Shown one piece after another: positions 8,660-16,123 of a stretch of 35,778 nt of DNA. A program made the position numbers and the translations under genes. Under the pieces are notes generated by a model. That model was not told where the DNA came from. It did not search any database and saw only the letters and a list, made by a program, of their open reading frames with translations. Each line of letters starts with the position of its first letter. Position 1 is the stretch's first letter. This stretch comes from JBKPCD01 sp046727175 (GTDB taxonomy: Bacteria; Acidobacteriota; Vicinamibacteria; Vicinamibacterales; 2-12-FULL-66-21), in assembly GCA_046727175.1 (NCBI GenBank), contig JBKPCD010000214.1:1-35778 (forward strand), written 5' to 3'.

Positions 8660-9160
8660 ATGTCCCTTGCGATCGAAGTTGTCGAGTCGCAATTGATAGA
8701 ACAATCGACTTTACTTGAGATTTGCGAGCTCTGTACGGACGCGTACCAGGAGGATTTCACTGGTGCCTTCGAATCGCTGGGGCCGGGCGTCCACGTGATC
8801 GGCCGCTCTGAGGGACGTATCATCTCCCACGCGATGTGGGTCGCTCGCGCGCTTCAGCCAGGGAGACGTGCGCCGCTGCACACCGCCTATGTGGAGGCAG
8901 TCGCGACCAAACGGATATTTCAGCGCCGCGGTTTCGCGAGCGAGGTTCTCAGATACCTCGCGCAAGAGATTCGAATTCGAAGCTACGAGCTTGGCGCGTT
9001 GTCACCGGCCGACGACGTGCTCTACGTGCGCCTCGGTTGGGAGCGATGGCGTGGGCCGCTCTTCATCAGAACGGGCGCAGGGCTCCACCTAACCTGTCGT
9101 CCGCAAAAATTTCGTGCGGAAGAATTCCGGCAAGATCGAGACGGCGGTTCGACTGAGTAG
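8660..9160 (+). CDS. GNAT acetyltransferase resembling aminoglycoside 2'-N-acetyltransferase, truncated by an IS
   Basis: The ORF gives 166 residues, of which only about 145 are native; the last 22 are read from the inserted IS that begins at 9094. The native part matches AAC(2')-I-type enzymes over its length: EDFTGAFESLGPGVHVIGR, IISHAMWVARAL, the strand-and-loop HTAYVEAVAT, the acetyl-CoA pyrophosphate loop QRRGFAS (about 88-94), and SYELGALSPADDVLYVRLGW and then RWRGP. Members normally run to about 180 residues and end with an acidic, valine/leucine-rich segment that is missing here. A GAGG lies about 7 bases before ATG 8660. Biochemically it would transfer acetyl from acetyl-CoA to an amino group; true substrate is unknown. 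It is likely inactive because the C-terminal strands that complete the fold are gone. Confidence 0.75.
   Translation: MSLAIEVVESQLIEQSTLLEICELCTDAYQEDFTGAFESLGPGVHVIGRSEGRIISHAMWVARALQPGRRAPLHTAYVEAVATKRIFQRRGFASEVLRYLAQEIRIRSYELGALSPADDVLYVRLGWERWRGPLFIRTGAGLHLTCRPQKFRAEEFRQDRDGGSTE
9094..9109 (+). repeat. Left terminal inverted repeat of the IS
   Basis: Matches the right end in inverted orientation at 15 of 16 bases; carries the shared GTCCGCAAAAA core. A small hairpin TCCGCA/TGCGGA (9100-9105 with 9115-9120) starts inside it. Confidence 0.75.
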
Positions 9161-9222
9161 CGCCTTCACGGCATCCCTGGCGCTGGCCGCGTCGGTGATC
9201 GCGTACGATTGCCACGACGACT

Positions 9223-10368
9223 ATGAGCCGGTCTCGATCTCGCACGGCTGCCCGGACGATCCTATGCATCATCAGTGACGTCGCGCGGTTCACCTCAGCG
9301 GCCATGCGGTCGCATGCCCAACTCGCCGCCGAGAACCTATTCCTACGAAAGCAGCTGGCGTTGTACGTGGAGCGCCGCGTGAAGCCCGTCGTGCCGACGA
9401 TCCGACACGGATCGCACTCGTCGTGCTGTCGTGGTTGATCGAATGGCGTCGAATCGTAACAGTCGTGAAACCCGACACCTTGATCCGATGGCATCGCAAG
9501 GGTTTCCAGTTGTTTTGGCGGTGGAACTCACGACCACCTGGCCGACCTCGATTGCCCGCCGACTTGCAACGGTTGATCGTGGAAATGGCCGCCACGAATC
9601 GGACGTGGGGCGAAGAGCGCATCGCGTCCGAGCTCCTCGTGAAGTTGGGGATTCGCGTGTCGCCGCGGACGGTGCGGCGATATATGCCAACGAAGGGCGC
9701 GCCTCGGGCTGGCACGCGGTCGCCGCGGTGGAGCACGTTCGTGCGCAATCACGCCACTGCCGTCCTTTCGTGTGATTTCTTCGTGGCGATCTCGGCGACG
9801 TTCCGCGTGTTCTACGTCTTCGTGATGTTGGACGTCGGCACCCGACGAATTCGGCATTGGAACGTGACTGAACACCCCACGGCCGAGTGGACGGCGCAGC
9901 AGTTTCGCATGGTGATGTCAGCCGACGAGCCGTATCGGTTCCTCATTCATGACCGTGACTGCATCTACTCCGAGGAGGTGGATCGCGCCATCGCGGCGAT
10001 GGGCCTGACGATTCTCAAGACGCCTGTGCGAGCGCCGCAAGCGAATGCGTTCGGTGAGCGACTGATTGGCACCATTCGGCGCGAATGCCTGGACTGGGTG
10101 CATTCCGTTCGACGAGGGTCACCTGCGATACGTTCTTCGGGAGTGGGTGGCGCACTACAACCGTGGGCGTCCCCACGCGAGTCTCGGACCGGGCCTTCCC
10201 GATGGCGCTGAGAGCACACCCACGTTGAACGGTCATCGAATTGGCGACAGCCAGCGCGTCATCGCCACGCCAACTCTCGGCGGCCTTCACCACGAGTATC
10301 GCCTTGAGCCGCGATTGCGTGAGTCGGTTCGAATGGGCGGTGTGATGTTTTTGCGGACCACAGCCTGA
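9223..10368 (+). pseudogene. Integrase-core (rve) transposase of the IS, two frameshifts
   Basis: Three frames in series make one transposase of about 380 residues. Part 1 (from ATG 9223) has AENLFLRKQLALYVERRVKP. A one-base loss near 9384 leads to part 2 with LSWLIEWRRIVTVVKPDTL, the HTH_29/IS481-type block RPPGRPRLPADLQRLIVEM and TWGEERIASELLVKLGI. The DDE core follows: SCDFF, then FLIHDRDCIYS, then ANAFGERLIGTIRRECLDW, so all three catalytic acids lie in part 2. Part 3 (after a shift near 10100) has FDEGHLRYVLREWVAHYNRG and RPHASLGPGLPD and ends GGLHHEYRLEP plus about 16 residues, reading its stop across the IS edge at 10366-10368. As written no intact protein is produced. Confidence 0.85.
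10348..10363 (-). repeat. Right terminal inverted repeat of the IS
   Basis: Reverse complement of the left end with a single G/C difference. Directly followed by CCTGAC, the partner of the left-flank CCTAAC. Confidence 0.75.
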
Positions 10369-10471
10369 CTTCGCGGAGGTCTACACCTTCAGGCTTTGCC
10401 GGGCGTGGCGTTGGCAGGTCGGCTGCCGGTCGAATTCCGTCGGTCGAGGGATCGTCAGCGCCGCGACATGA
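10364..10471 (+). pseudogene. Possible 3' remnant of the interrupted AAC(2')-like gene
   Basis: Downstream of the IS the sequence continues with AEVYTFRL in one frame and then LPGVALAGRLPVEFRR in the next, resembling the terminal strands of AAC(2')-type enzymes (aromatic-rich strand, then LPG-x-AL). It needs a frameshift near 10400 and lacks the usual final D-V-W. The position, immediately after the target duplication, is the main support. Confidence 0.35.
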
Positions 10472-10536
10472 CGCTGACAATGACCGTCTCCCCCGCGCGC
10501 GAGCGGCTTGACGGATGCACGGGTATCTGATGCCTG

Positions 10537-10565
10537 TTCTCATGCGCGCGGATGACGCATAGAAT
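10537..10565 (+). promoter_or_regulatory. Putative sigma-70-type promoter for the phosphatase-sulfatase operon
   Basis: TTCTCA (10537-10542) and TAGAAT (10560-10565) are spaced by 17 bases; TAGAAT matches the -10 consensus at five of six positions, the -35 at four. The -10 ends 8 bases before ATG 10574, which has no Shine-Dalgarno, so transcription would begin at or next to the start codon (leaderless). Confidence 0.4.
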
Positions 10566-10573
10566 CAGCGACC

Positions 10574-12922
10574 ATGGAGCCGATGTCGCGCCGCGAGTTC
10601 CAGAAACGTGCACTTGCGGCATCGCTCGCCGCCGCGTTTGACGCGCGCAGCGGCGTGGCCCAGAAGTCCGTGCTCGATCCGGCCGATGCTTTGCCGCCGG
10701 ATGTCACCAGAACGTGGATCGGCCCGCACTTCTGGACGAATCGGCTGCAGGACTGGCGGCTGCACAACGGCCGTATCGAGTGTCTGACCGGAGCCGCTGG
10801 CGACGAGGTGCGCACGGTCGCATGGCTCACTCGGGAAATGGTCGCGGGCCATGCGCCGGCGCACCTGAGCGTACGGGCGGGGCTCCTCGACGACGCCGGC
10901 GGTGGCGGGTTCTGCGGGTTTCTCATCGGCGCAGGCGCGGGCGCGCTGGATCACCGCGCCGCCGCGCTCGTGCAGAAGGCGTCAGGCACGGGCGGCGGCC
11001 TGCTCTGCGTGTACGAGACCGACGGCAGCATTCGTTTTCGCGATCACACGAGCGAAGAACAGCCGCTCGCATTCGCAGAGCTGCCGTCCAGAGTGCTGCC
11101 CGCACAAGCCACGGTCGACAGACGCGCGCGGTTCGCCGCCGACGTTCGGCTTCAGCTCGACATCCAGCCCGACGCACGCGGGCGCTTCTCGATCACGTTC
11201 ACGGCGCGCGATCCGCAAACCGGCGCCCACCTCGCGGGGGCGGCGCGTGATGACGTTCGCGACGCCGATCTTCTCGGCGGTATCGCGCTCGTGTCGTCCC
11301 CGAACACCGGCAAGGCGGGGGCGCGCTTCTCGTTTACGGATGTGCGCAGCGGCGGCCGGAAGATTGTCGTCTGGCCCGAGCGCGCGCTCGGTCCGATCGT
11401 CGGGGCGCTGCATTCGCTCAACGGCACCGACCTGAAGATCGGCGCCCAGTTCATGCCGATCGGTGAGACCGATCCGCAAATCGCCCACGTGGAATTTCGC
11501 ACTGAGAACGGGCGTTGGCGCCAAGCGGCTGCCGCAAGACTCGCGCCCGGCTACACCGCGCACTTCCGGATCGAGAACTGGGATGGCTCGCGGGACGCCG
11601 AGTATAGGGTCGTCTACGGCGACAGTACGTACAGCGGGAGGATCCGCAGGGAGCCGTCCGATCGCGGGCCGCTCACCATCGGCCTTTTCAGTTGTGCGAT
11701 TGCGACGGTCCGCTCGCTCGAAGGAGGTGGGGCCGAGCCAGACCTGCCCGATGCGGAACCGCTCGGCCGGTATACCTCGAAGAGCATCTATTTTCCTCAC
11801 GCGGAAGTCGTGCGGCACACGAGCCACCATGATCCGGATCTGCTCGTGTTCGCAGGGGATCAGCTGTACGAGAACAGCCCGACGCGGCGGGACAATAGCC
11901 TCACACCGACCCTCGACTATCTGTACAAGTGGTACTTGTGGCTGTGGGCCTTCCGCGAGCTGACGCGCGATACGCCCGCGATCCTCCTCGTCGACGATCA
12001 TGACGTGTATCACGGCAATGTCTGGGGCAATGGAGGACGACCGGCGCCGCAAGGGGATCAGAACCGCGGCGGTTACCGGTGCACGCCTGATTTCGTGGAC
12101 GTCGTCCAGCGCACGCAGTGTGGTCACAATCCGGATCCGTACGATCCGACACCGGTCGATCAGGAAATCGGCGTCTACTACGGCGCCTTCCGGTTCGGCG
12201 GCGTCAGCTTTGCCCTCCTCGAGGATCGCAAATTCAAGACGGCGCCGATCCAGGGCGCCGACCTCGACGTGCACGAAGCGGAGCTGCTCGGTCCGCGGCA
12301 GGAGCACTTCCTGGCCGAGTGGGCGACCATGCCCGATGGCGATGCGCCGCGGATCTGCCTGACACAAACGCTGTTCGCGTGCCTGCAGACGAGCCCGCTG
12401 GGTCGGCCGCTCCTCGATTTCGACGCGAACGGGTATCCCAAGCTGCAGCGCGATCGCGCCATCAGGCTCCTGCGCGACGCGCACGCGCTGGTCGTTGCCG
12501 GCGACCAGCACCTGGCCAGCGTCGTTCGGCACGGCATCGACACGTTCAGCGACGGCGTGCTGCAGTTCAGCGGGCCGGCGACCGGCACGAGCTGGCAGCG
12601 CTGGTTCCAACCTGCCGATCCGCTGCCGAACGCGCACGGAGCGAACACCGGCGACTTCGTCGATGCGTTCGGCAACAAGCTTCACGTGCACGCCGTCGCG
12701 AACCCGAAGATCACCTTCAAGCACTATCGCACCTACCGGCCGGGACGATCGCAGGGACTGGGGGATCGACGCCTGAAGAGCGAGGGGTACGGCATCGTCC
12801 GAATCGACCGGACGGCACGCGCGATCGTGATGGAATGCTGGCCGTGGAACGCCAATCCTGCCGCGCCTGAGGCGCGGCAGTTCCCGGGCTGGCCGATACG
12901 TGTACCATTTGACGAGATCTGA
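10574..12922 (+). CDS. PhoD-like metallophosphatase with N-terminal LamG-like domain, Tat-exported
   Basis: A 782-aa exported phosphoesterase. Residues 5-11 read SRREFQK, a twin-arginine motif, followed by a short hydrophobic alanine stretch, so it is probably Tat-exported folded with metals bound, as known for PhoD. About residues 45-265 form a beta-sandwich-like region (HFWTNRLQDWRLHNGRIEC at its start). The PhoD catalytic half has FAGDQLYEN (about 426), LLVDDHDVYHGNVWGNGG (about 470), DRKFK and VAGDQHLASV (about 640), the expected metal-ligand Asp/His set. It heads a three-gene operon: the next ATG follows its TGA by 4 bases. There is no Shine-Dalgarno; an upstream -10 suggests a leaderless mRNA. 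Substrate may be a phosphodiester or a glycan phosphate. The antisense 650-codon frame is a shadow. Confidence 0.85.
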   Translation: MEPMSRREFQKRALAASLAAAFDARSGVAQKSVLDPADALPPDVTRTWIGPHFWTNRLQDWRLHNGRIECLTGAAGDEVRTVAWLTREMVAGHAPAHLSVRAGLLDDAGGGGFCGFLIGAGAGALDHRAAALVQKASGTGGGLLCVYETDGSIRFRDHTSEEQPLAFAELPSRVLPAQATVDRRARFAADVRLQLDIQPDARGRFSITFTARDPQTGAHLAGAARDDVRDADLLGGIALVSSPNTGKAGARFSFTDVRSGGRKIVVWPERALGPIVGALHSLNGTDLKIGAQFMPIGETDPQIAHVEFRTENGRWRQAAAARLAPGYTAHFRIENWDGSRDAEYRVVYGDSTYSGRIRREPSDRGPLTIGLFSCAIATVRSLEGGGAEPDLPDAEPLGRYTSKSIYFPHAEVVRHTSHHDPDLLVFAGDQLYENSPTRRDNSLTPTLDYLYKWYLWLWAFRELTRDTPAILLVDDHDVYHGNVWGNGGRPAPQGDQNRGGYRCTPDFVDVVQRTQCGHNPDPYDPTPVDQEIGVYYGAFRFGGVSFALLEDRKFKTAPIQGADLDVHEAELLGPRQEHFLAEWATMPDGDAPRICLTQTLFACLQTSPLGRPLLDFDANGYPKLQRDRAIRLLRDAHALVVAGDQHLASVVRHGIDTFSDGVLQFSGPATGTSWQRWFQPADPLPNAHGANTGDFVDAFGNKLHVHAVANPKITFKHYRTYRPGRSQGLGDRRLKSEGYGIVRIDRTARAIVMECWPWNANPAAPEARQFPGWPIRVPFDEI

Positions 12923-12926
12923 ATCG

Positions 12927-14642
12927 ATGATCAATCACACGCGCCGGCTCCTCTTCGCGTTCGCGATCCTTCTTGGCCTCGCACCCGCCGCCGGCGCGCA
13001 GGGCACCTCACGCGCTCCCGCACGGCCGAACATCCTGTGGATCTCGAACGAGGATATGAGCCCGCGGCTCGGCGCGTACGGCGATGCGCTGGCGCGCACG
13101 CCCAATCTCGACAGGCTTGCGGCGGCCTCGATCCGCTTCACCAACGCGTTCACCACTGCGCCGGTCTGCGCGCCGAGCCGCGCGGCCATCATCACCGGCA
13201 TGCACCAGAACGCCATCGGCGCGCAGCACATGCGCACGACGGAGGACCGCGTGCCCGAGCTGCCGGGGCCGTACCTCGCCGTGCCGCCCTTCTATGTCAA
13301 GGCCTTTCCCGAATATCTGCGGGCGGCCGGCTACTTCACGTCCAATCGCGCGAAGACGGACTATCAGTTCGGCGTGCCGTTCACGATTTGGGACGATCTC
13401 GGTCCGAAGGCCCACTGGCGTAACCGGCCCGACAAGAGCCAGCCCTTCTTCTCAGTCTTCAATCTGCTCGTGACACACGAGAGCCAGATCTTCCCCACGA
13501 GTCCCGCTCGCATGGGCAAGCCGCTCGTGACGGACCCGGCGAAGATCGTCGTGCCGCCGTACTATCCGGACTCACCGCTGGTCCGCACGGAGCTCGCGCG
13601 CATGTACGACAACATCGCCGACATGGACGGGGAAGTCGGGGAAATCCTCCGCCAGCTCGACGAGGACGGCCTCGCCGAGAACACGGTCGTCTTCTACTGG
13701 AGCGATCACGGAGACGGCGTGCCGCGCGCGAAGCGCTCGCTCTACGACTCAGGCTTGCGCGTTCCGCTGATGATCCGATGGCCGCCGAGTCTCACACCGC
13801 CGTTCGCGCCCGGCACGGTCAGCGACCAGCTGGTCAGCTTCGTCGACCTCGCGCCGACCGTGCTCGCGCTCGCCCGAGTGGCGATCCCGACGCATCTGCA
13901 GGGGCGCGTGCTCGTGGGGCCGAGCGCCGGCCCCGAGCCCGATCTGATTTTCGCGGCGCGCGACCGCATGGATATCGAATACGACATGATGCGATCGGCG
14001 CGCGACAAGCGTTTCCTGTACATTCGCAATTTCCAGCCGGAGCTGCCGTACGCGGGACACATCATCTATCGCAATCAGAGCGACATCATGCAGGAGTGGC
14101 TGCGGCTGCAGGCCGAGCGAAAGCTGACAGGTCCCGCGGCGCTCTGGATGCGAACGCACAGGCCGGCGGAGGAGCTCTACGACACGAGAGCCGATCCCCA
14201 CCAGATCGAGAACCTCGCGGAAGACCCGGCGCACCGCACGACGCTCGAACGGATGCGGCACGCCGTCACCGAGTGGATGTCGCGCAGCGGCGATCAGGGC
14301 CTGATCAACGAAGCGGAGATGATCCAGCGCATGTGGCCCGGCGGCGTGCAGCCGCAGACGGCGCAGCCGTACATCGTGCCGCGCCGATCGACCGGCGATC
14401 CGGTACGACTCGAGACGCAGACCTTCAAGGAGCCGATGGAAGTCGTCATCTACATGCCGACGCAGGGAGCCTCGGTCGGGTACACCACGGACGAGGGGCC
14501 GAATGCGAACTGGCGGTTGTACACGGGGCCGATTCTCGTCGATCGTCCCATGACCATTCGCGCCAAGGCGATTCGCTACGGCTACAAGGAGAGCCTGGAA
14601 GCGCGGACCGTCTTCGTGCGTGACACGACGGTGTCGCGATGA
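12927..14642 (+). CDS. Sulfatase (heparan N-sulfatase-like) with C-terminal chitobiase-type domain
   Basis: A 571-aa periplasmic sulfatase. The start is ATG 12927, four bases after the previous stop, giving a signal peptide (LLFAFAILLGLAPAAGAQ). The formylglycine motif CAPSR is at 81-85, within APVCAPSRAAIITG. The N-terminal metal site reads NEDMS, as in the N-sulfoglucosamine sulfohydrolase group rather than the DD of arylsulfatases; the later YWSDHGDGVPRAKRSLYDSG is the second metal/sulfate block. The last 75 residues (from about YMPTQGASVGYTTDEG) look like a chitobiase/beta-hexosaminidase C-terminal (Fn3-associated) domain, an uncommon appendage that may contact sugar. It removes sulfate from a glycan; exact bond unknown. 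The stop overlaps the next gene's ATG (ATGA). Confidence 0.88.
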   Translation: MINHTRRLLFAFAILLGLAPAAGAQGTSRAPARPNILWISNEDMSPRLGAYGDALARTPNLDRLAAASIRFTNAFTTAPVCAPSRAAIITGMHQNAIGAQHMRTTEDRVPELPGPYLAVPPFYVKAFPEYLRAAGYFTSNRAKTDYQFGVPFTIWDDLGPKAHWRNRPDKSQPFFSVFNLLVTHESQIFPTSPARMGKPLVTDPAKIVVPPYYPDSPLVRTELARMYDNIADMDGEVGEILRQLDEDGLAENTVVFYWSDHGDGVPRAKRSLYDSGLRVPLMIRWPPSLTPPFAPGTVSDQLVSFVDLAPTVLALARVAIPTHLQGRVLVGPSAGPEPDLIFAARDRMDIEYDMMRSARDKRFLYIRNFQPELPYAGHIIYRNQSDIMQEWLRLQAERKLTGPAALWMRTHRPAEELYDTRADPHQIENLAEDPAHRTTLERMRHAVTEWMSRSGDQGLINEAEMIQRMWPGGVQPQTAQPYIVPRRSTGDPVRLETQTFKEPMEVVIYMPTQGASVGYTTDEGPNANWRLYTGPILVDRPMTIRAKAIRYGYKESLEARTVFVRDTTVSR

Positions 14643-16078
14643 GCGGAGGAGGCCGCGTGCACCGGCGGATGCCGCTTGCGACGACGGTCGCGACGATCCT
14701 GATCCTGGCGGCGATGTCGCCTGCGCCCGCGTTCGCACAACAGCGCCCGCGAGCGCGGCTGAACATCCTGCTGATCATGGCCGACGATCTGAACAACGAC
14801 ATGGGCGCGTACGGCCACCCGATCGTCAGGACGCCGAACCTCGATCGACTGGCCGCCCGCGGCGTGCGGTTCGATCGCGCCTACAACCAGTTTCCGCTCT
14901 GCAGCCCCAGCCGCGTATCGATGCTGACTGGCCTTCGGCCCGATACGACGCGGATCTACGAGCTGCAGACCGACTTCCGCACGATCGTGCCCGACGCTGT
15001 GACGCTCCCGCAGCTGTTCAGGCGAAACGGCTACGTCGCCGCGCGGGTCGGTAAGATCTATCACTACGGCAATCCCGGCGACATCGGCACGAGCGGCCTC
15101 GACGATCCGGCGTCGTGGGACGCCGTGGTGAACCCGCGCGGAATCGATAAAGACGAAGAGTCGGTGCTCACGAATCTGACGCCGACGCGCGGTCTTGGCA
15201 GCTCGCTGTCGTTTTACGCCTCCCCGGCCGCGGACGAACAGCACACCGATGGGAAAGTTGCCACCGAAGCGATCGCGCTGCTCGAGAAACATAAGGATCG
15301 CCCGTTCTTCATCGCCGCAGGCTTCTACCGCCCGCACTGTCCGTTCATCGCGCCGCAGAAGTACTTCGACATGTACCCGCTTGACCGGATTACCGTGCCG
15401 CGGTTCACGCCGGAGCAGATCGCCGATCTGCCGCCGGCGGCGATGTGGACGACACCGCCGAACTGGGACGTCCCCGAGGATGGGCTGCGGCAGGCGATCA
15501 GGGCGTACTACGCATCCATTACGTTTCTCGATGCGAATGTCGGTCGCGTGCTCGATGCGCTGACGCGCCTGGGCCTCGCCGACAACACCCTCGTCGTCTT
15601 CGTCAGCGATCACGGGTATCACCTCGGCGAACGGGGGCAGTGGATGAAGCAGTCGCTGTTCGAGCGATCCGCCCGCACGCCCCTGATCATCGCGGGCCCC
15701 GGCGTCTCGCGAGGCGCGTCATCGCGCACCGTGGAGCTTCTGGATCTCTATCCCACGCTTGGCGAGCTCGCCGGCCTCGCCGTGCCGTCAGGTCTCCATG
15801 GCCGTTCACTGAAGCCGCTCCTGCACGACCCGAAGGCGCGCTGGGATCGGCCGGCGTTCACCCAGGTGAGGCGCGGCGGCGCGAACAATCCGTTCATGGG
15901 CTACAGCGTGCGGACGGAGAAGTGGCGCTACATCGAGTGGGACGAAGGCAAACAGGGGAGGCAGCTGTACAACGAGGCCGAGGACCCTGACGAGCTGCGC
16001 AATCTTGCCACGGATCCGAAGCACGCGAACGTCGTCGCCGAGATGCAGCAGCTACTGCGAACGATGCGGCGGCAGTGA
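14639..16078 (+). CDS. Sulfatase, iduronate-2-sulfatase-like
   Basis: A 479-aa exported sulfatase. Motifs: NILLIMADDLNNDMGAYGH (metal-binding DD at 49-50), CSPSR at 88-92 (Cys converted to formylglycine), GKIYHYG, PFFIAAGFYRPHCPF and SDHGYHLGERGQWMKQSLFE. The combination 'DDLNNDMGAYG', 'FYRPHCPF' and 'HGYHLGE..QW.K' is that of the iduronate-2-sulfatase branch. A signal peptide covers residues 11-34. The ATG at 14639 overlaps the preceding stop, but a GTG at 14657 has a strong GGAGGAGG four bases upstream and keeps the whole signal peptide, so it may be the real start. It ends the operon, facing the cytochrome gene with a 45-bp gap. Confidence 0.88.
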   Translation: MSGGGRVHRRMPLATTVATILILAAMSPAPAFAQQRPRARLNILLIMADDLNNDMGAYGHPIVRTPNLDRLAARGVRFDRAYNQFPLCSPSRVSMLTGLRPDTTRIYELQTDFRTIVPDAVTLPQLFRRNGYVAARVGKIYHYGNPGDIGTSGLDDPASWDAVVNPRGIDKDEESVLTNLTPTRGLGSSLSFYASPAADEQHTDGKVATEAIALLEKHKDRPFFIAAGFYRPHCPFIAPQKYFDMYPLDRITVPRFTPEQIADLPPAAMWTTPPNWDVPEDGLRQAIRAYYASITFLDANVGRVLDALTRLGLADNTLVVFVSDHGYHLGERGQWMKQSLFERSARTPLIIAGPGVSRGASSRTVELLDLYPTLGELAGLAVPSGLHGRSLKPLLHDPKARWDRPAFTQVRRGGANNPFMGYSVRTEKWRYIEWDEGKQGRQLYNEAEDPDELRNLATDPKHANVVAEMQQLLRTMRRQ

Positions 16079-16087
16079 CGTGCTGAG

Positions 16088-16112
16088 CGACGCACCCAGC
16101 GCGCGCGCGTCG
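16088..16112. terminator. Weak stem-loop between convergent operons
   Basis: CGACGC (16088-16093) and GCGTCG (16107-16112) pair around a 13-base loop in the short gap between the sulfatase and cytochrome stops. No T-tract; a bidirectional terminator is plausible from position only. Confidence 0.3.
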
Positions 16113-16123
16113 GGATCGTCCGG

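Larger units (their letters stand above)
9094..10363 (+). mobile_element. Insertion sequence (IS481/IS3-like), 1270 bp with terminal inverted repeats
   Basis: The left end reads CTGTCGTCCGCAAAAA (9094-9109); the right end, read inward on the minus strand, is CTGTGGTCCGCAAAAA (10348-10363), 15 of 16 matching. The flanks are CCTAAC (9088-9093) and CCTGAC (10364-10369), a 6-bp direct repeat with one mismatch, as expected for a target duplication of some age. Between them lies a single rve-type transposase with two frameshifts. The insertion falls inside an AAC(2')-like gene. If the true ends are the TG...CA one base further in, the duplication would be offset by one base. The family assignment rests on the transposase only. 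Confidence 0.8.

Noticed and set aside
9100..9120. Hairpin TCCGCA/TGCGGA as a terminator for the acetyltransferase
   Set aside because: It lies inside the IS left end and within the reading frame, so it is more likely part of the IS terminus.
10982..12934. 650-codon open frame on the minus strand
   Set aside because: Antisense to the PhoD-like gene, arginine/valine-rich with no motifs; a frame shadow of GC-rich coding DNA.
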